This document shows positions 1 to 7,156 of a stretch of DNA of 15,606 bases, piece after piece. The notes beneath the pieces were generated by a model. It made no database searches. It was given only the letters and a program-made list of their open reading frames with translations, and was not told the origin of the DNA. Origin of the DNA: a bacterium. GTDB taxonomy: Bacteria > Krumholzibacteriota > Krumholzibacteriia > WVZY01. The first letter of the stretch is position 1. Every line of letters starts with the position of its first letter. A program made the translations under genes and the position numbers. The stretch covers positions 1-15,606 of the forward strand of contig JAPUJU010000204.1 in the NCBI GenBank assembly GCA_027296025.1, read 5' to 3'.

Positions 1-1
1 G

Positions 2-808
2 ACGGTTCTGAAATTCGTCGAGAATCTGGGACCGGACGCCCGGGATTTGTTGAAACGCGACGTTGACCTCATGATTACGAGTGATCCCGCCGTTGTTGAG
101 TACGCGGATGGGCAACCCGATCTGACATTGGTTGCGCTCGAATGGAATCGAACATACGTATTATTGTCGGCGTCGCGGATTCGTGAACTGCGGCGCGGTG
201 GCACCCTCGGCAGGATTTCCAGGGAATTCTCCGAAAGACTCGCGCGCGATGCTGTTCGCGGCGACGCACGCGGATGTCGATCCGACCCCTGGTGGGGCGA
301 ACTGGATGCGTGCGGAAGGACGTCGCGCACGGGATTTCCCCCGGTACCGAAGGGAGCATACGAATCGTCGAACCGGCACATTGTTTATGACGAGCGCGAC
401 CCGATTGCGAGAGATCTTGCTGAAAGAATCGTCGCCCTGGCGAGTGCCGACCCATCACTGTCTGCCGATGCGGCGGTAGTGGCTTCGGCAATCCCTGACC
501 TGGGCGATGGTTCGCGTGTGACGGCGGAAGGCGTTTCTGAGAGAACCCTCGCGGCCAGCCTGCGTGCAGGCGTGGACTTCGGTTACGTCGTGTGGGTTCC
601 GATCCGTCCATATGATGTGTGTGACGAGGCCCGTATTCTCCGCGAACGTGTCCCGTGGCTTGTCACGCTGGAGACAGGGCTCCATGGAGCGATCCTCCCT
701 CTGGTTGAAACAAGGCCGCACGCCATCGTTGCTCGCGACCGTATTCGCGTTGCAGTCGATTGGTACGGCAACATCCTGATCGGCAACCGTGCCTCGGCGG
801 AGTGGTGA
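2..808 (+). CDS. Solute-binding-like protein, 5'-truncated (C-terminal 268 residues)
   Basis: The frame is open to the left edge, so the start and any signal peptide lie outside the window; 268 residues are visible. The segment 'DLMITSDPAVVEYA', then 'LVALEWNRTYVLLS', and a C-terminal 'VDWYGNILIG' resemble the last lobe of periplasmic peptide/nickel-type (family 5) solute-binding proteins. Such proteins bind small ligands outside the inner membrane. No internal stop or frameshift is seen. The stop lies 5 bases before the start of a membrane histidine kinase in the same direction, suggesting one operon. The protein may therefore feed a signal to the kinase rather than, or as well as, an ABC transporter; no permease or ATPase gene is visible. 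The family call is moderate because half the protein is missing and there are no decisive catalytic residues to check. Confidence 0.68.
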   Translation, partial: TVLKFVENLGPDARDLLKRDVDLMITSDPAVVEYADGQPDLTLVALEWNRTYVLLSASRIRELRRGGTLGRISREFSERLARDAVRGDARGCRSDPWWGELDACGRTSRTGFPPVPKGAYESSNRHIVYDERDPIARDLAERIVALASADPSLSADAAVVASAIPDLGDGSRVTAEGVSERTLAASLRAGVDFGYVVWVPIRPYDVCDEARILRERVPWLVTLETGLHGAILPLVETRPHAIVARDRIRVAVDWYGNILIGNRASAEW

Positions 809-813
809 GAGCG

Positions 814-2538
814 ATGAACTTTCGGACCCGGCTTTTGATCGTTTTTCTCGTGGCGGTGGCGCTTCCCATGGTGGTGCTTGCGCTGTTTACCCGTGCCGAA
901 ATGACGGGCCGGCTGACGGCCCAATATGAGCGTCGCGCAGCATCGCTGATCGAGGTGATTGAGAGCGATCTTTCGCGTGAAGGAACGGCAATCGCAAACT
1001 CGATCGTAGTTCTGCAGCGCGCAGCTGCCGACGACAACCGGTTTCGCCGCGCCGCTGTCGATCGGGATACGAGTGAGCGGCGTTATCTTCTCGACTATGC
1101 TGGGAACGCGATGCGGCTTGCTGGACTCTCGATGCTCCAGATTCAGGACGGCACCGGACGCATCATCAGTTCGGGGCATTTTCGCAACGAGTACGACCGG
1201 ATGGAACCAGAACTTCCCGCAATGTTGGGACGCGCGCCGGATGCAACAGCACTGGTTCGGGCGCGTGCGCCAGATTCACCGTTTCTCGCGCTTGTCAGGT
1301 TGGACTCACTGAGGATGGGTGGACAGCTGTTTCTGTTCGTGGCCGGCAGGAGAGTTGAGGCGAACTTTCTCGACCGCCTCGCGCGCGACGACGAGCTGTC
1401 CGTGACGCTGGTTTATCCTGGCGGTGTTCTCGCTTCCGGGCACACGCGCGACGATGATGAAATCGTCGAGACAGAGGTGGAACTCCGCCCTGTGAAGGAT
1501 GCGATCATCCGGGAGCTGAGGGTGCCCTTTGTCGACCTGGACCGCGGGGAGCTGGCTGTTGCAAAATTTCGCGTAGCACATCAGTTGACAGAGTTGAACG
1601 CGCTTCGACGCAGCGTCGATCGCTGGTTCATGCTGGCATTGATTGTGGCTGTGACGCTGGCCGCGCTTCTTATTGGATGGCTCTCGCGACGCATCAGCCA
1701 GCCGCTCGTCGAACTGGCGGACAAGACATCGCGAATTGATCTCGATCGCCTTGACGTCGATTTCAATACGCATCGAACGGACGAAATCGGTGTGCTCGCC
1801 CGCGTCCTGGATGCAATGACAGGAAGAATCAGGACGAGTGCGGCGCTCATCAAGGATGCTGAGCGGCGCGCGACCCTCGGCGAGCTGGCACGACAGGTCA
1901 ACCACGACATCAAGAACGGCCTGACGCCGATCCGGAATATCTTCCGGCACCTGGTCGATGCGGCGAACCGCGATCCGGACAAGGTCTCGGGTATTATCGC
2001 GGAGCGTCGGGGAACGCTCGAGGCCAGCATCGGCTACCTCGAGGATCTCGCGTCAAACTATGCGCGTCTCTCCCGGCGGGGTCGATCCGAAGTGTGCAAT
2101 GTTGGAGCGATCGCGGAGCAGGTCGTGAGCGAGTTACGAACGCACGAGGCGAATCTGAACCTGGAACGAGGCGAAGATCTGACTCTGGACGGAGATCCAG
2201 TGGCTGTACGCAGGATCATCGAGAACCTGGTGACGAATGCCGTCGATAGCCTCGATGGGTCCGACGGAACAGTCACCGTATCAACGTCCCGCGTCGCAGG
2301 TGAGAATGGGGATCGAATACGGATCAGCGTCGCCGATACGGGGATTGGAATGACCGAAGAGACGAAGCAGAAAGTGTTCGACGATTTCTATACCACAAAA
2401 GACGAGGGGACAGGACTCGGACTTTCCATCGTTCGCCGCCTCGTCATGGACCTCGACGGGGCCATCGGTGTTGAAAGTGAAAAGGGGTCGGGAAGCTGCT
2501 TCACCGTCGATCTGCCGGCGGAAAGCGGGCGGAAGTAA
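814..2538 (+). CDS. Membrane sensor histidine kinase with HAMP domain
   Basis: A 574-residue kinase that should autophosphorylate on a histidine and pass the phosphate to the activator encoded next to it. The ATG at 814 is preferred over upstream in-frame codons because it begins directly with a basic residue and the first membrane segment (about residues 7-26). A roughly 240-residue periplasmic sensor region follows, then a second membrane segment (about 271-291) and a HAMP linker ('RRISQPLVELADKTSRI'). The H-box is 'LARQVNHDIKNGLTPI' with the phospho-acceptor at His364. The N-box is 'IIENLVTNAVDSL' (Asn471/Asn475), the G1 box DTGIGM starts at Asp508, and the G2 box GTGLGL is at 532-537. All ATP-binding motifs look intact. 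The H-box is of the NtrY-like kind, with Asp instead of Glu after the histidine. The Shine-Dalgarno is weak (GAGAG), which fits coupling to the gene that ends 5 bases earlier. The ligand is unknown. Confidence 0.93.
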   Translation: MNFRTRLLIVFLVAVALPMVVLALFTRAEMTGRLTAQYERRAASLIEVIESDLSREGTAIANSIVVLQRAAADDNRFRRAAVDRDTSERRYLLDYAGNAMRLAGLSMLQIQDGTGRIISSGHFRNEYDRMEPELPAMLGRAPDATALVRARAPDSPFLALVRLDSLRMGGQLFLFVAGRRVEANFLDRLARDDELSVTLVYPGGVLASGHTRDDDEIVETEVELRPVKDAIIRELRVPFVDLDRGELAVAKFRVAHQLTELNALRRSVDRWFMLALIVAVTLAALLIGWLSRRISQPLVELADKTSRIDLDRLDVDFNTHRTDEIGVLARVLDAMTGRIRTSAALIKDAERRATLGELARQVNHDIKNGLTPIRNIFRHLVDAANRDPDKVSGIIAERRGTLEASIGYLEDLASNYARLSRRGRSEVCNVGAIAEQVVSELRTHEANLNLERGEDLTLDGDPVAVRRIIENLVTNAVDSLDGSDGTVTVSTSRVAGENGDRIRISVADTGIGMTEETKQKVFDDFYTTKDEGTGLGLSIVRRLVMDLDGAIGVESEKGSGSCFTVDLPAESGRK

Positions 2539-2556
2539 AAATTCCGGAGGTTTTTG

Positions 2557-3900
2557 ATGTCGCTTGTTCTGATTGTCGATGATGTTGCCACACTCGCCGA
2601 ACAGTACGCCTACGACTTGAATCGTGTTGGCGGCTACGACACGCGCGTGGCGACCGGGGGAGCGGCTGCACTCGAGATCATCGAGTCCGAAGCGGTGGAC
2701 TGCATCATTCTCGATCTCGAAATGCCGGGTGTCGACGGGTTCGAAGTTCTCCGAGCGCTCAAAAAAAGGGACATCGCGATTCCCGTCATCGTTTATACAG
2801 GGACCGGCGACTACGACCGTTGCATCAAGGCGATTCGGCTCGGTGCATACAGTTTCATCGACAAATCGGAATCGATGGAACGCGTTGTCCGTGAAGTTGA
2901 AAACACCCTCGAGCGCGGAAGTCTCGAAGCGGAGATCGAGGCCTTGAGACGCGACGTCGGTGCGGATACTCCTCTCATCGGCTCGAGCAGGGTGATGAAA
3001 AAACTCAAAGAGGAAATCGGACGCGCCGCACGCATTCCCAGCCCTGTCCTGATTGTGGGTGAAAGTGGAACGGGGAAGGAGCTCGTTGCCCGCGAACTGC
3101 ACCGACTGGGTTTCGACGGCAAGAAACCGTTCGTCGCAATCAACAGTGCCGCCCTGCCGGAGAACCTGGTCGAGAGTGAACTGTTCGGCCACGAGCGCGG
3201 CGCCTTCACCGGTGCTAACCGCACGCGCAAAGGCGCATTCGAACAGGCATCCGGTGGTACGCTTTTTCTCGATGAGATTGGTGAACTGCCCCTGGTCATG
3301 CAGGCCAAACTGCTTCGCGTTCTGGAGGAAAGACACGTGACACGCGTGGGTGGGGAGCGCACGATTGACGTCGATGCGCACATCGTCGCGGCGACTAACC
3401 GAAATCTCGACGAGGACGTAAAAGAAGGACGGTTTCGCAATGATCTGCTCTACCGGCTCAACGTGCACACCCTTCACGTGCCACCTCTTCGTGAGCGCCG
3501 GTCGGACATTCGCGACATCGCCACGCATCTGCTCGCTTCGATTTGCACTCGATTCGGGATTCGCGGCAAGCGACTCTCTCCCGACGCCCTGCAGAAGCTG
3601 ATGAACCACGATTGGGAGCGCAACAATGTGCGTGAGTTGAGAAACGTGATCGAACGCATGGTCATTGCGAGCGATTCAGACTTGATCGACGCGAGTGATG
3701 TGCCGACCGACCTCGCCGAGCGTTCGAGGCCCGGGGGTGCGGGCACCTACAACGAACTGAAAGCAGAAGCCGAAAGACAGATTATTGTTGCAGCGCTCGA
3801 ACGTAACGACGGTCAGATCACAAAAACCGCAAAAGAGCTCGGTCTCGGCGATCACGCCAGCCTTCTGAAAATCATGCGCCGGCACCACATCAAACGTTAG
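2557..3900 (+). CDS. Sigma-54-dependent response regulator (NtrC family)
   Basis: A 447-residue activator that should switch on sigma-54 promoters when phosphorylated by the adjacent kinase. GGAGG at 2546-2550 sits 6 bases before ATG 2557; the in-frame TTG just upstream is not needed. The receiver domain (1-120) has Asp8/Asp9, phospho-acceptor Asp53 in 'LDLEMPG', Thr81 and Lys103. The AAA+ domain begins near residue 140: Walker A GESGTGKE at 168-175, the sigma-54-contacting loop GAFTGA at 215-220, Walker B 'LFLDEI' with Asp239/Glu240, and the Arg-finger segment 'RFRNDLLYRL' at 292-301. The last 50 residues form a Fis-like DNA-binding helix-turn-helix ('GQITKTAKELGLGDHASLLK'). That segment has 'DHASLLKIMRR' where many NtrC proteins have an 'R.TLY.KL' type recognition helix. 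All functional motifs are present. It lies 18 bases after the kinase, clearly the same operon. Target promoters are not known; candidates are listed separately. Confidence 0.96.
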   Translation: MSLVLIVDDVATLAEQYAYDLNRVGGYDTRVATGGAAALEIIESEAVDCIILDLEMPGVDGFEVLRALKKRDIAIPVIVYTGTGDYDRCIKAIRLGAYSFIDKSESMERVVREVENTLERGSLEAEIEALRRDVGADTPLIGSSRVMKKLKEEIGRAARIPSPVLIVGESGTGKELVARELHRLGFDGKKPFVAINSAALPENLVESELFGHERGAFTGANRTRKGAFEQASGGTLFLDEIGELPLVMQAKLLRVLEERHVTRVGGERTIDVDAHIVAATNRNLDEDVKEGRFRNDLLYRLNVHTLHVPPLRERRSDIRDIATHLLASICTRFGIRGKRLSPDALQKLMNHDWERNNVRELRNVIERMVIASDSDLIDASDVPTDLAERSRPGGAGTYNELKAEAERQIIVAALERNDGQITKTAKELGLGDHASLLKIMRRHHIKR

Positions 3901-4243
3901 TCGTTGCCACCGATCGCATGGCTCCCTTGACCGCACCTCCCCCGTGGCGAATCCCTTCCTGGTCCCGCGACGCGGCCCCTTGCCACACCCCTCCCATCAC
4001 TTTTCAACTGTGTCCAAGCAGACACCTGGCGCTTTTTTGTGATGTGTCTTGATGGACACAAACGGTGGGTGATGCCGGGCGGCAGGAAATTTTTCTCCTC
4101 CGTAACCAATTGTTGTGAATAGTGATACCACATTGCCCGGGTTGCTGTCCTCGGGCGGGTCTGCAATTGCCATTAGAGGGGGGTGATAGAGGAGTTTGTC
4201 CCGCCCTTAAAAGAAGGGCATCACCCGAACGAGGAGGTTTCTC
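3901..4243. other. 343-base intergenic region with inverted repeats, leader of the TPR lipoprotein gene
   Basis: No protein-coding frame here is convincing. The region carries a long imperfect inverted repeat (4009-4060, listed separately) and a small perfect hairpin (GCCCTT / AAGGGC, 4203-4219, loop of 5) just upstream of the strong Shine-Dalgarno GAGGAGG (4231-4237) of the lipoprotein gene. No clean sigma-70 promoter was found. One weak sigma-54-like match (GG at 4157, GC at 4169, correct 10-base spacing, TTGC at the -12 side) precedes the gene, but its -24 half is poor. Confidence 0.5.
4009..4060. repeat. Long imperfect inverted repeat between activator and lipoprotein genes
   Basis: Arms at 4009-4025 and 4044-4060 pair over 8 bp (TGTGTCCA / TGGACACA), then a 3-base internal mismatch, then 6 bp (AGACAC / GTGTCT). 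They enclose an 18-base centre containing TTTTTT. The arms contain related TGTCC / TGTCT steps, so the site could be a double operator or activator site for the upstream gene product. It could also simply be a transcription-terminating structure after the response regulator, but the run of T lies in the loop rather than after the stem, so it is not a standard intrinsic terminator. Confidence 0.55.
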
Positions 4244-5320
4244 ATGTTGTCCAGGCTCAATCTCGGAGGTCTCTTGATGACCGCCGTCGTATGCGTCGCC
4301 ATGCTGGTGCTTTCCCTTTGTGCCGGTTGCGGTGGTGACGGAACGAGCGACAGTAAAGTCGTCGTGCAAACGAAGAAGCCGACGCCGTCGCCGGTCCTGG
4401 CTCTGTCGACTCCGGACGTCGAAATGCCGGAAGTGGTCGAGCCGAAAAACTCGGTCGTCACTGAGCCCGAGCCGATCCGAGAGGTATCGTATGAAGAGGC
4501 CGAGGCAGCGTTTCACGAGAAGCGTTATGAAGACGCCGTGAAACTGTTTACCCGTTACACGGAACGCAAGACCGAAAACCCGTGGGGCTTCTACATGCTC
4601 GGTTTGTCATCGTGGCAGGCTGGTGAGTTCGAGGTTAGTGTGCAATCGTTCATCCGCGCGATCGAACTGGATCCGCGTCATACGAAGAGCTACCTCAACC
4701 TCGGCCGTGTGCTTCTGGATACGGACCGTCCGGCGGACGCGTTGACGAGCATCGAACAGGCGCTCACGATCGACGCGGAGTCGAACGTCACGTACCGCCT
4801 GCGCGGACGCGCTCTGCACGAACTCGGACGCATCGACGAAGCAAAGGTTTCCTTTCAACGCGCGATTCTGTTGGATCACCACGATGTCTGGTCGATGAAT
4901 AGTCTTGGTCTGATCTACATTGAGGAGGAACACTATTGCGAGGCGCTCTCCCCGCTGGCGAGAGCCGTCGAACTGAGTGACGTTGCGGTTTTCCAGAACA
5001 ATCTGGGCATGGCGCTGGAGCGTGTCGGACAGTTTCGCGCGGCTGAGAATGCGTATGCATCCGCTGTCGGGATCGATCCGTCCTACGAGAAGGCATCGGC
5101 GAATTTCGAGCGGATCGCGCAGGTTCTTCAGGATCCGGAGCTCGAGGCCCTGGATCTCGTTGTGATCGTGCAGGAGTTCATGGATGAGATAGACAGCTGG
5201 GGGGATACCCTGGTTGCCAGCGAGCAGCCCGTCGACCCGGAGCGGGTGTTCGATGAGGATACCGAAACAACCGAACCGGAAGAAGAGGTCGAATCGTCCG
5301 AGTCGGATGGGACGCCGTAG
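4244..5320 (+). CDS. TPR-repeat lipoprotein
   Basis: A 358-residue protein with a strong Shine-Dalgarno (GAGGAGG, 6 bases before the ATG). Residues 1-28 form a lipoprotein signal with a hydrophobic core ending 'LSLCAGC'; Cys29 is the likely lipidated residue, although Cys at -3 is not the usual Leu. A low-complexity Pro/Thr/Val-rich linker runs to about residue 80. About six tetratricopeptide repeats follow from residue 82 to 290, for example 'GEFEVSVQSFIRAIELDP' at 127-144. The tail of about 70 residues is acidic and ends in a Glu/Asp/Ser-rich stretch. TPR lipoproteins act as scaffolds in envelope complexes; no enzymatic domain is seen and the partner is unknown. It lies downstream of the activator in the same direction but is separated by 343 bases, so it probably has its own promoter. 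Confidence 0.9.
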   Translation: MLSRLNLGGLLMTAVVCVAMLVLSLCAGCGGDGTSDSKVVVQTKKPTPSPVLALSTPDVEMPEVVEPKNSVVTEPEPIREVSYEEAEAAFHEKRYEDAVKLFTRYTERKTENPWGFYMLGLSSWQAGEFEVSVQSFIRAIELDPRHTKSYLNLGRVLLDTDRPADALTSIEQALTIDAESNVTYRLRGRALHELGRIDEAKVSFQRAILLDHHDVWSMNSLGLIYIEEEHYCEALSPLARAVELSDVAVFQNNLGMALERVGQFRAAENAYASAVGIDPSYEKASANFERIAQVLQDPELEALDLVVIVQEFMDEIDSWGDTLVASEQPVDPERVFDEDTETTEPEEEVESSESDGTP

Positions 5321-5347
5321 TCAAACGCGGTGTTTGTGACAGCGACA

Positions 5348-5378
5348 ATGCCCCGTCCGGGGGGTCCGGGCGGGGCAT
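5348..5378. terminator. GC-rich hairpin between convergent genes, likely terminator
   Basis: Arms ATGCCCCGTCC (5348-5358) and GGGCGGGGCAT (5368-5378) pair over 11 bp with one G-T wobble and a 9-base loop. It lies 27 bases after the TPR gene stop and 25 bases beyond the stop of the converging AHSA1 gene, so it may serve both. There is no good T-run on either side, so it may be a weak or Rho-assisted terminator. Confidence 0.6.
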
Positions 5379-5403
5379 CGCCGTAGTACCAGTCCGGTGT
5401 GGC

Positions 5404-5847
5404 CTAGGTACCGGTTTCCGTCCTCTTTGCAAGAACGGACTCGAGCCGATCGAGGATGTCGCTCCATCCGCCGTTGTGGTCGTCACGGCTTTTCTCGCTC
5501 GTGAACCGCTCGTGTGTCAACCGAAGCATGGTTCCGTCGCCGTCACTCTTGAGATCGAGCGTGACGATGGTTTCCTTCTGCTCGGTGCCGTCTGAAAACC
5601 ACGAAAACACGAGTCGGTTCGGTCGATCGATCTCGATGTACTTGCCGGTGTGTACGTAATCTTTCCCATCACCGTGCATGTCCACTCGGTACTCGCCTCC
5701 GACACGGAGATCGAGCTTTGGCACGCTTACCGGCATCCCCGCCGGGCTGAACCAGTTCGACATGTGCTCGGGTGTCGTCCACGCGTTGAAGACAACCTCG
5801 GGCGGCACGGGCAGGTACTTCACCAGCGTCAGATTATGTTCACTCAT
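5404..5847 (-). CDS. SRPBCC / AHSA1-domain protein
   Basis: A 147-residue protein of the START-like AHSA1 (Aha1 homologue, often labelled 'activator of Hsp90 ATPase') family. The start is the ATG at 5847, where the typical N-terminus MSEHNLTLVKYLPVPPEVVF begins; AGGGAGA lies about 6 bases upstream. Characteristic features are 'VFNAWTTPEHMSNWFSP' near the N-terminus, 'VGGEYRVDM' and 'GKYIEIDRPNRLVFSW' in the middle, and the C-terminal helix 'GGWSDILDRLESVL'. The fold makes a hydrophobic pocket for a small ligand; in bacteria the actual substrate of these proteins is mostly unknown. It overlaps the ArsR-type gene by 4 bases (ATGA), so the two are translationally coupled. This ArsR plus AHSA1 pairing is very common, and the regulator probably controls both. 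Confidence 0.93.
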   Translation of the reverse strand: MSEHNLTLVKYLPVPPEVVFNAWTTPEHMSNWFSPAGMPVSVPKLDLRVGGEYRVDMHGDGKDYVHTGKYIEIDRPNRLVFSWFSDGTEQKETIVTLDLKSDGDGTMLRLTHERFTSEKSRDDHNGGWSDILDRLESVLAKRTETGT

Positions 5848-6188
5848 TTCGTTCTCCCTTCTTCTCGCCGGACGAGCCACGCCTCCAGCGAATCAAGACT
5901 GGCCTCCCAGTACTGTCGGTAGCGGTTTACCCAGCGCTCCGCCTCCTCGAGAGGCTCGGCGTTGAGATAGACGTGGTGGACGCGTCCGTCGATCTCGCGC
6001 CGCACCAGTCCCGCTGCTTCAAGTACCTTGAGATGCTTCGAGACAGCGTTCAACGACATATCGACCGGCGCAGCCAGTTCGGTGACGCTGGCCGGTCCCA
6101 GGCAGAGCCTGTGGAGGATCGACCGGCGGGTCGGATCGCTGAGGGCCGCGAAGAGACTGTCGAGAGCATCTCTACTATATTCAACCAT
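5844..6188 (-). CDS. ArsR/SmtB-type winged-helix transcriptional repressor
   Basis: A 114-residue repressor. The N-terminus 'LDSLFAALSDPTRRSILHRL' (9-28) is the standard opening of ArsR proteins that partner AHSA1 genes. The helix-turn-helix covers about 34-60 ('SVTELAAPVDMSLNAVSKHL'), followed by the wing 'REIDGRVHHVYLN'. Only one cysteine (Cys29) is present and no metal-binding CxC motif is seen, so metal sensing is unlikely. The ATG at 6188 is firmly placed by the family N-terminus, yet there is no Shine-Dalgarno. The -10 box ends 7 bases before the ATG, implying translation from a leaderless mRNA. A perfect palindrome overlaps the start codon and -10 box, pointing to autorepression. Confidence 0.95.
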   Translation of the reverse strand: MVEYSRDALDSLFAALSDPTRRSILHRLCLGPASVTELAAPVDMSLNAVSKHLKVLEAAGLVRREIDGRVHHVYLNAEPLEEAERWVNRYRQYWEASLDSLEAWLVRREEGRTK

Positions 6189-6201
6189 CTAGTTGAATAT
6201 A
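6176..6201. promoter_or_regulatory. Perfect 10+10 palindromic operator over the arsR-like start codon
   Basis: TATATTCAAC (6176-6185) and GTTGAATATA (6192-6201) are exact reverse complements separated by 6 bases that include the start codon. The half-site TTCAAC/GTTGAA resembles operators seen in front of ArsR-AHSA1 operons. It covers the -10 box and the predicted transcription start, so bound repressor would block RNA polymerase. Confidence 0.88.
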
Positions 6202-6224
6202 GGTTACGATTCCAATCCTGACAA
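6189..6224 (-). promoter_or_regulatory. Sigma-70 promoter of the ArsR-AHSA1 operon, leaderless
   Basis: On the minus strand, -35 TTGTCA (6224-6219) and -10 TATATT (6201-6196) are each 5/6 to consensus with exactly 17 bases between them. Seven bases after the -10 box comes the A of the ATG (6188), so transcription should start at or one base before the start codon. Confidence 0.85.
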
Positions 6225-6268
6225 GGGTTTTTTTGGAAAAAATAGGGAACTGCCACGGAGCCAGGGGG

Positions 6269-7021
6269 TTACCGACCCACTCCGGATAGCCACCCCCCGA
6301 CTGCCTGAACGGGGCGCATCACCCCCGGTTCCGTGACCCATGCGGCAATCGCGTAATTGTTTGCGTCTGCCGGCAACTCGATTGGGATCGTTGCGAGAAA
6401 GCGGTTCTTTGCACCCTTCATCGCGCCAGTCTGATGGTCGAGAACAACAAAATCATGGGTGAGGGTGCGACCACGATTCTCGCCGGCGGCGATCGGTTGA
6501 ACGATATCGAACCCGAGGAGCGCGACGTGGGCGACAAGTTTGGTGTGTTCTGCCCTCGCTTCGAACTGAGCCTCGAGCAAGCCGCCCTCGATGACGACCG
6601 TTAACACACCTGGGGATCCCTTCACCGACTCGGGAAGCGCTTCACCGCTGAACCAGCCCGGCCATTCGAGACCGTTCACGACGAACCCGGGCGTGTATAC
6701 GCGTCCCTGGCTCCAGGACGCAGCATAGTCCCGCTGCCGCTGACTATGGTCGCGTGACCCGTACGGATCTTTCCACCCGAGTTGATCCCAGTAGTCGACA
6801 TGAAACGCGACAGGTACCCAGGCCTTCCAGAGCCGCTTATCCTCGATGAGTCGCGTCAACCATTCCTCGGCCGGCGGGCAACTGCTGCAGCCCTCCGACG
6901 TGTAGAGCTCTACGAGGGACGTGCGTTCGACACCGCTCGCGATCATGACTGGTTTGGCCGCATAGGACGACGCCGTCACAAGCGTTGCGAAGGTCAGTAT
7001 AACGATTCGTATAATGAACAT
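6269..7021 (-). CDS. Secreted DUF1223-family thioredoxin-like protein
   Basis: A 250-residue protein with a Sec signal peptide (1-21 or 22, cleavage near 'SSYAA'). It then has the family hallmark 'LVELYTSEGCSSCPPAE', with the CxxC pair Cys45/Cys48 placed as in thioredoxin folds. Further conserved stretches are 'PVAFHVDYWDQLGWKDP', 'QRQRDYA' and 'VYTPGFVVNG'. The family is widespread in proteobacteria and related groups but has no established activity; a periplasmic redox role is inferred from the CxxC alone. Only a weak Shine-Dalgarno (GAGGG) lies about 10 bases upstream. The flavodoxin-like gene lies upstream on the same strand, 135 bases away, so co-transcription is possible. The stop is followed by a weak hairpin and a T-rich run on the minus strand before the ArsR promoter. 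Confidence 0.9.
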   Translation of the reverse strand: MFIIRIVILTFATLVTASSYAAKPVMIASGVERTSLVELYTSEGCSSCPPAEEWLTRLIEDKRLWKAWVPVAFHVDYWDQLGWKDPYGSRDHSQRQRDYAASWSQGRVYTPGFVVNGLEWPGWFSGEALPESVKGSPGVLTVVIEGGLLEAQFEARAEHTKLVAHVALLGFDIVQPIAAGENRGRTLTHDFVVLDHQTGAMKGAKNRFLATIPIELPADANNYAIAAWVTEPGVMRPVQAVGGWLSGVGR

Positions 7022-7156
7022 GGTGATGTGCCCTCAGTAGATACTACGAACTAAGGCGCTATCTGGATGAGTCGGAGTACGAAGTGGTGTAACGGGGCGG
7101 GCTTCCGAGAGGGAGTCCGTCGAGCGACAATCGGTATGGCGCCGGACCGTTGGAGG

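Noticed and set aside
2281..3609. 442-codon open frame on the minus strand opposite the sigma-54 activator
   Set aside because: It is antisense to a gene with every motif of its family. Its translation has no domain or signal, and the length comes from GC-rich codon bias.
4156..4171. Sigma-54 promoter before the TPR lipoprotein
   Set aside because: The GG/GC spacing and TTGC fit, but the -24 half matches only about half of the consensus; too weak to list as a promoter.
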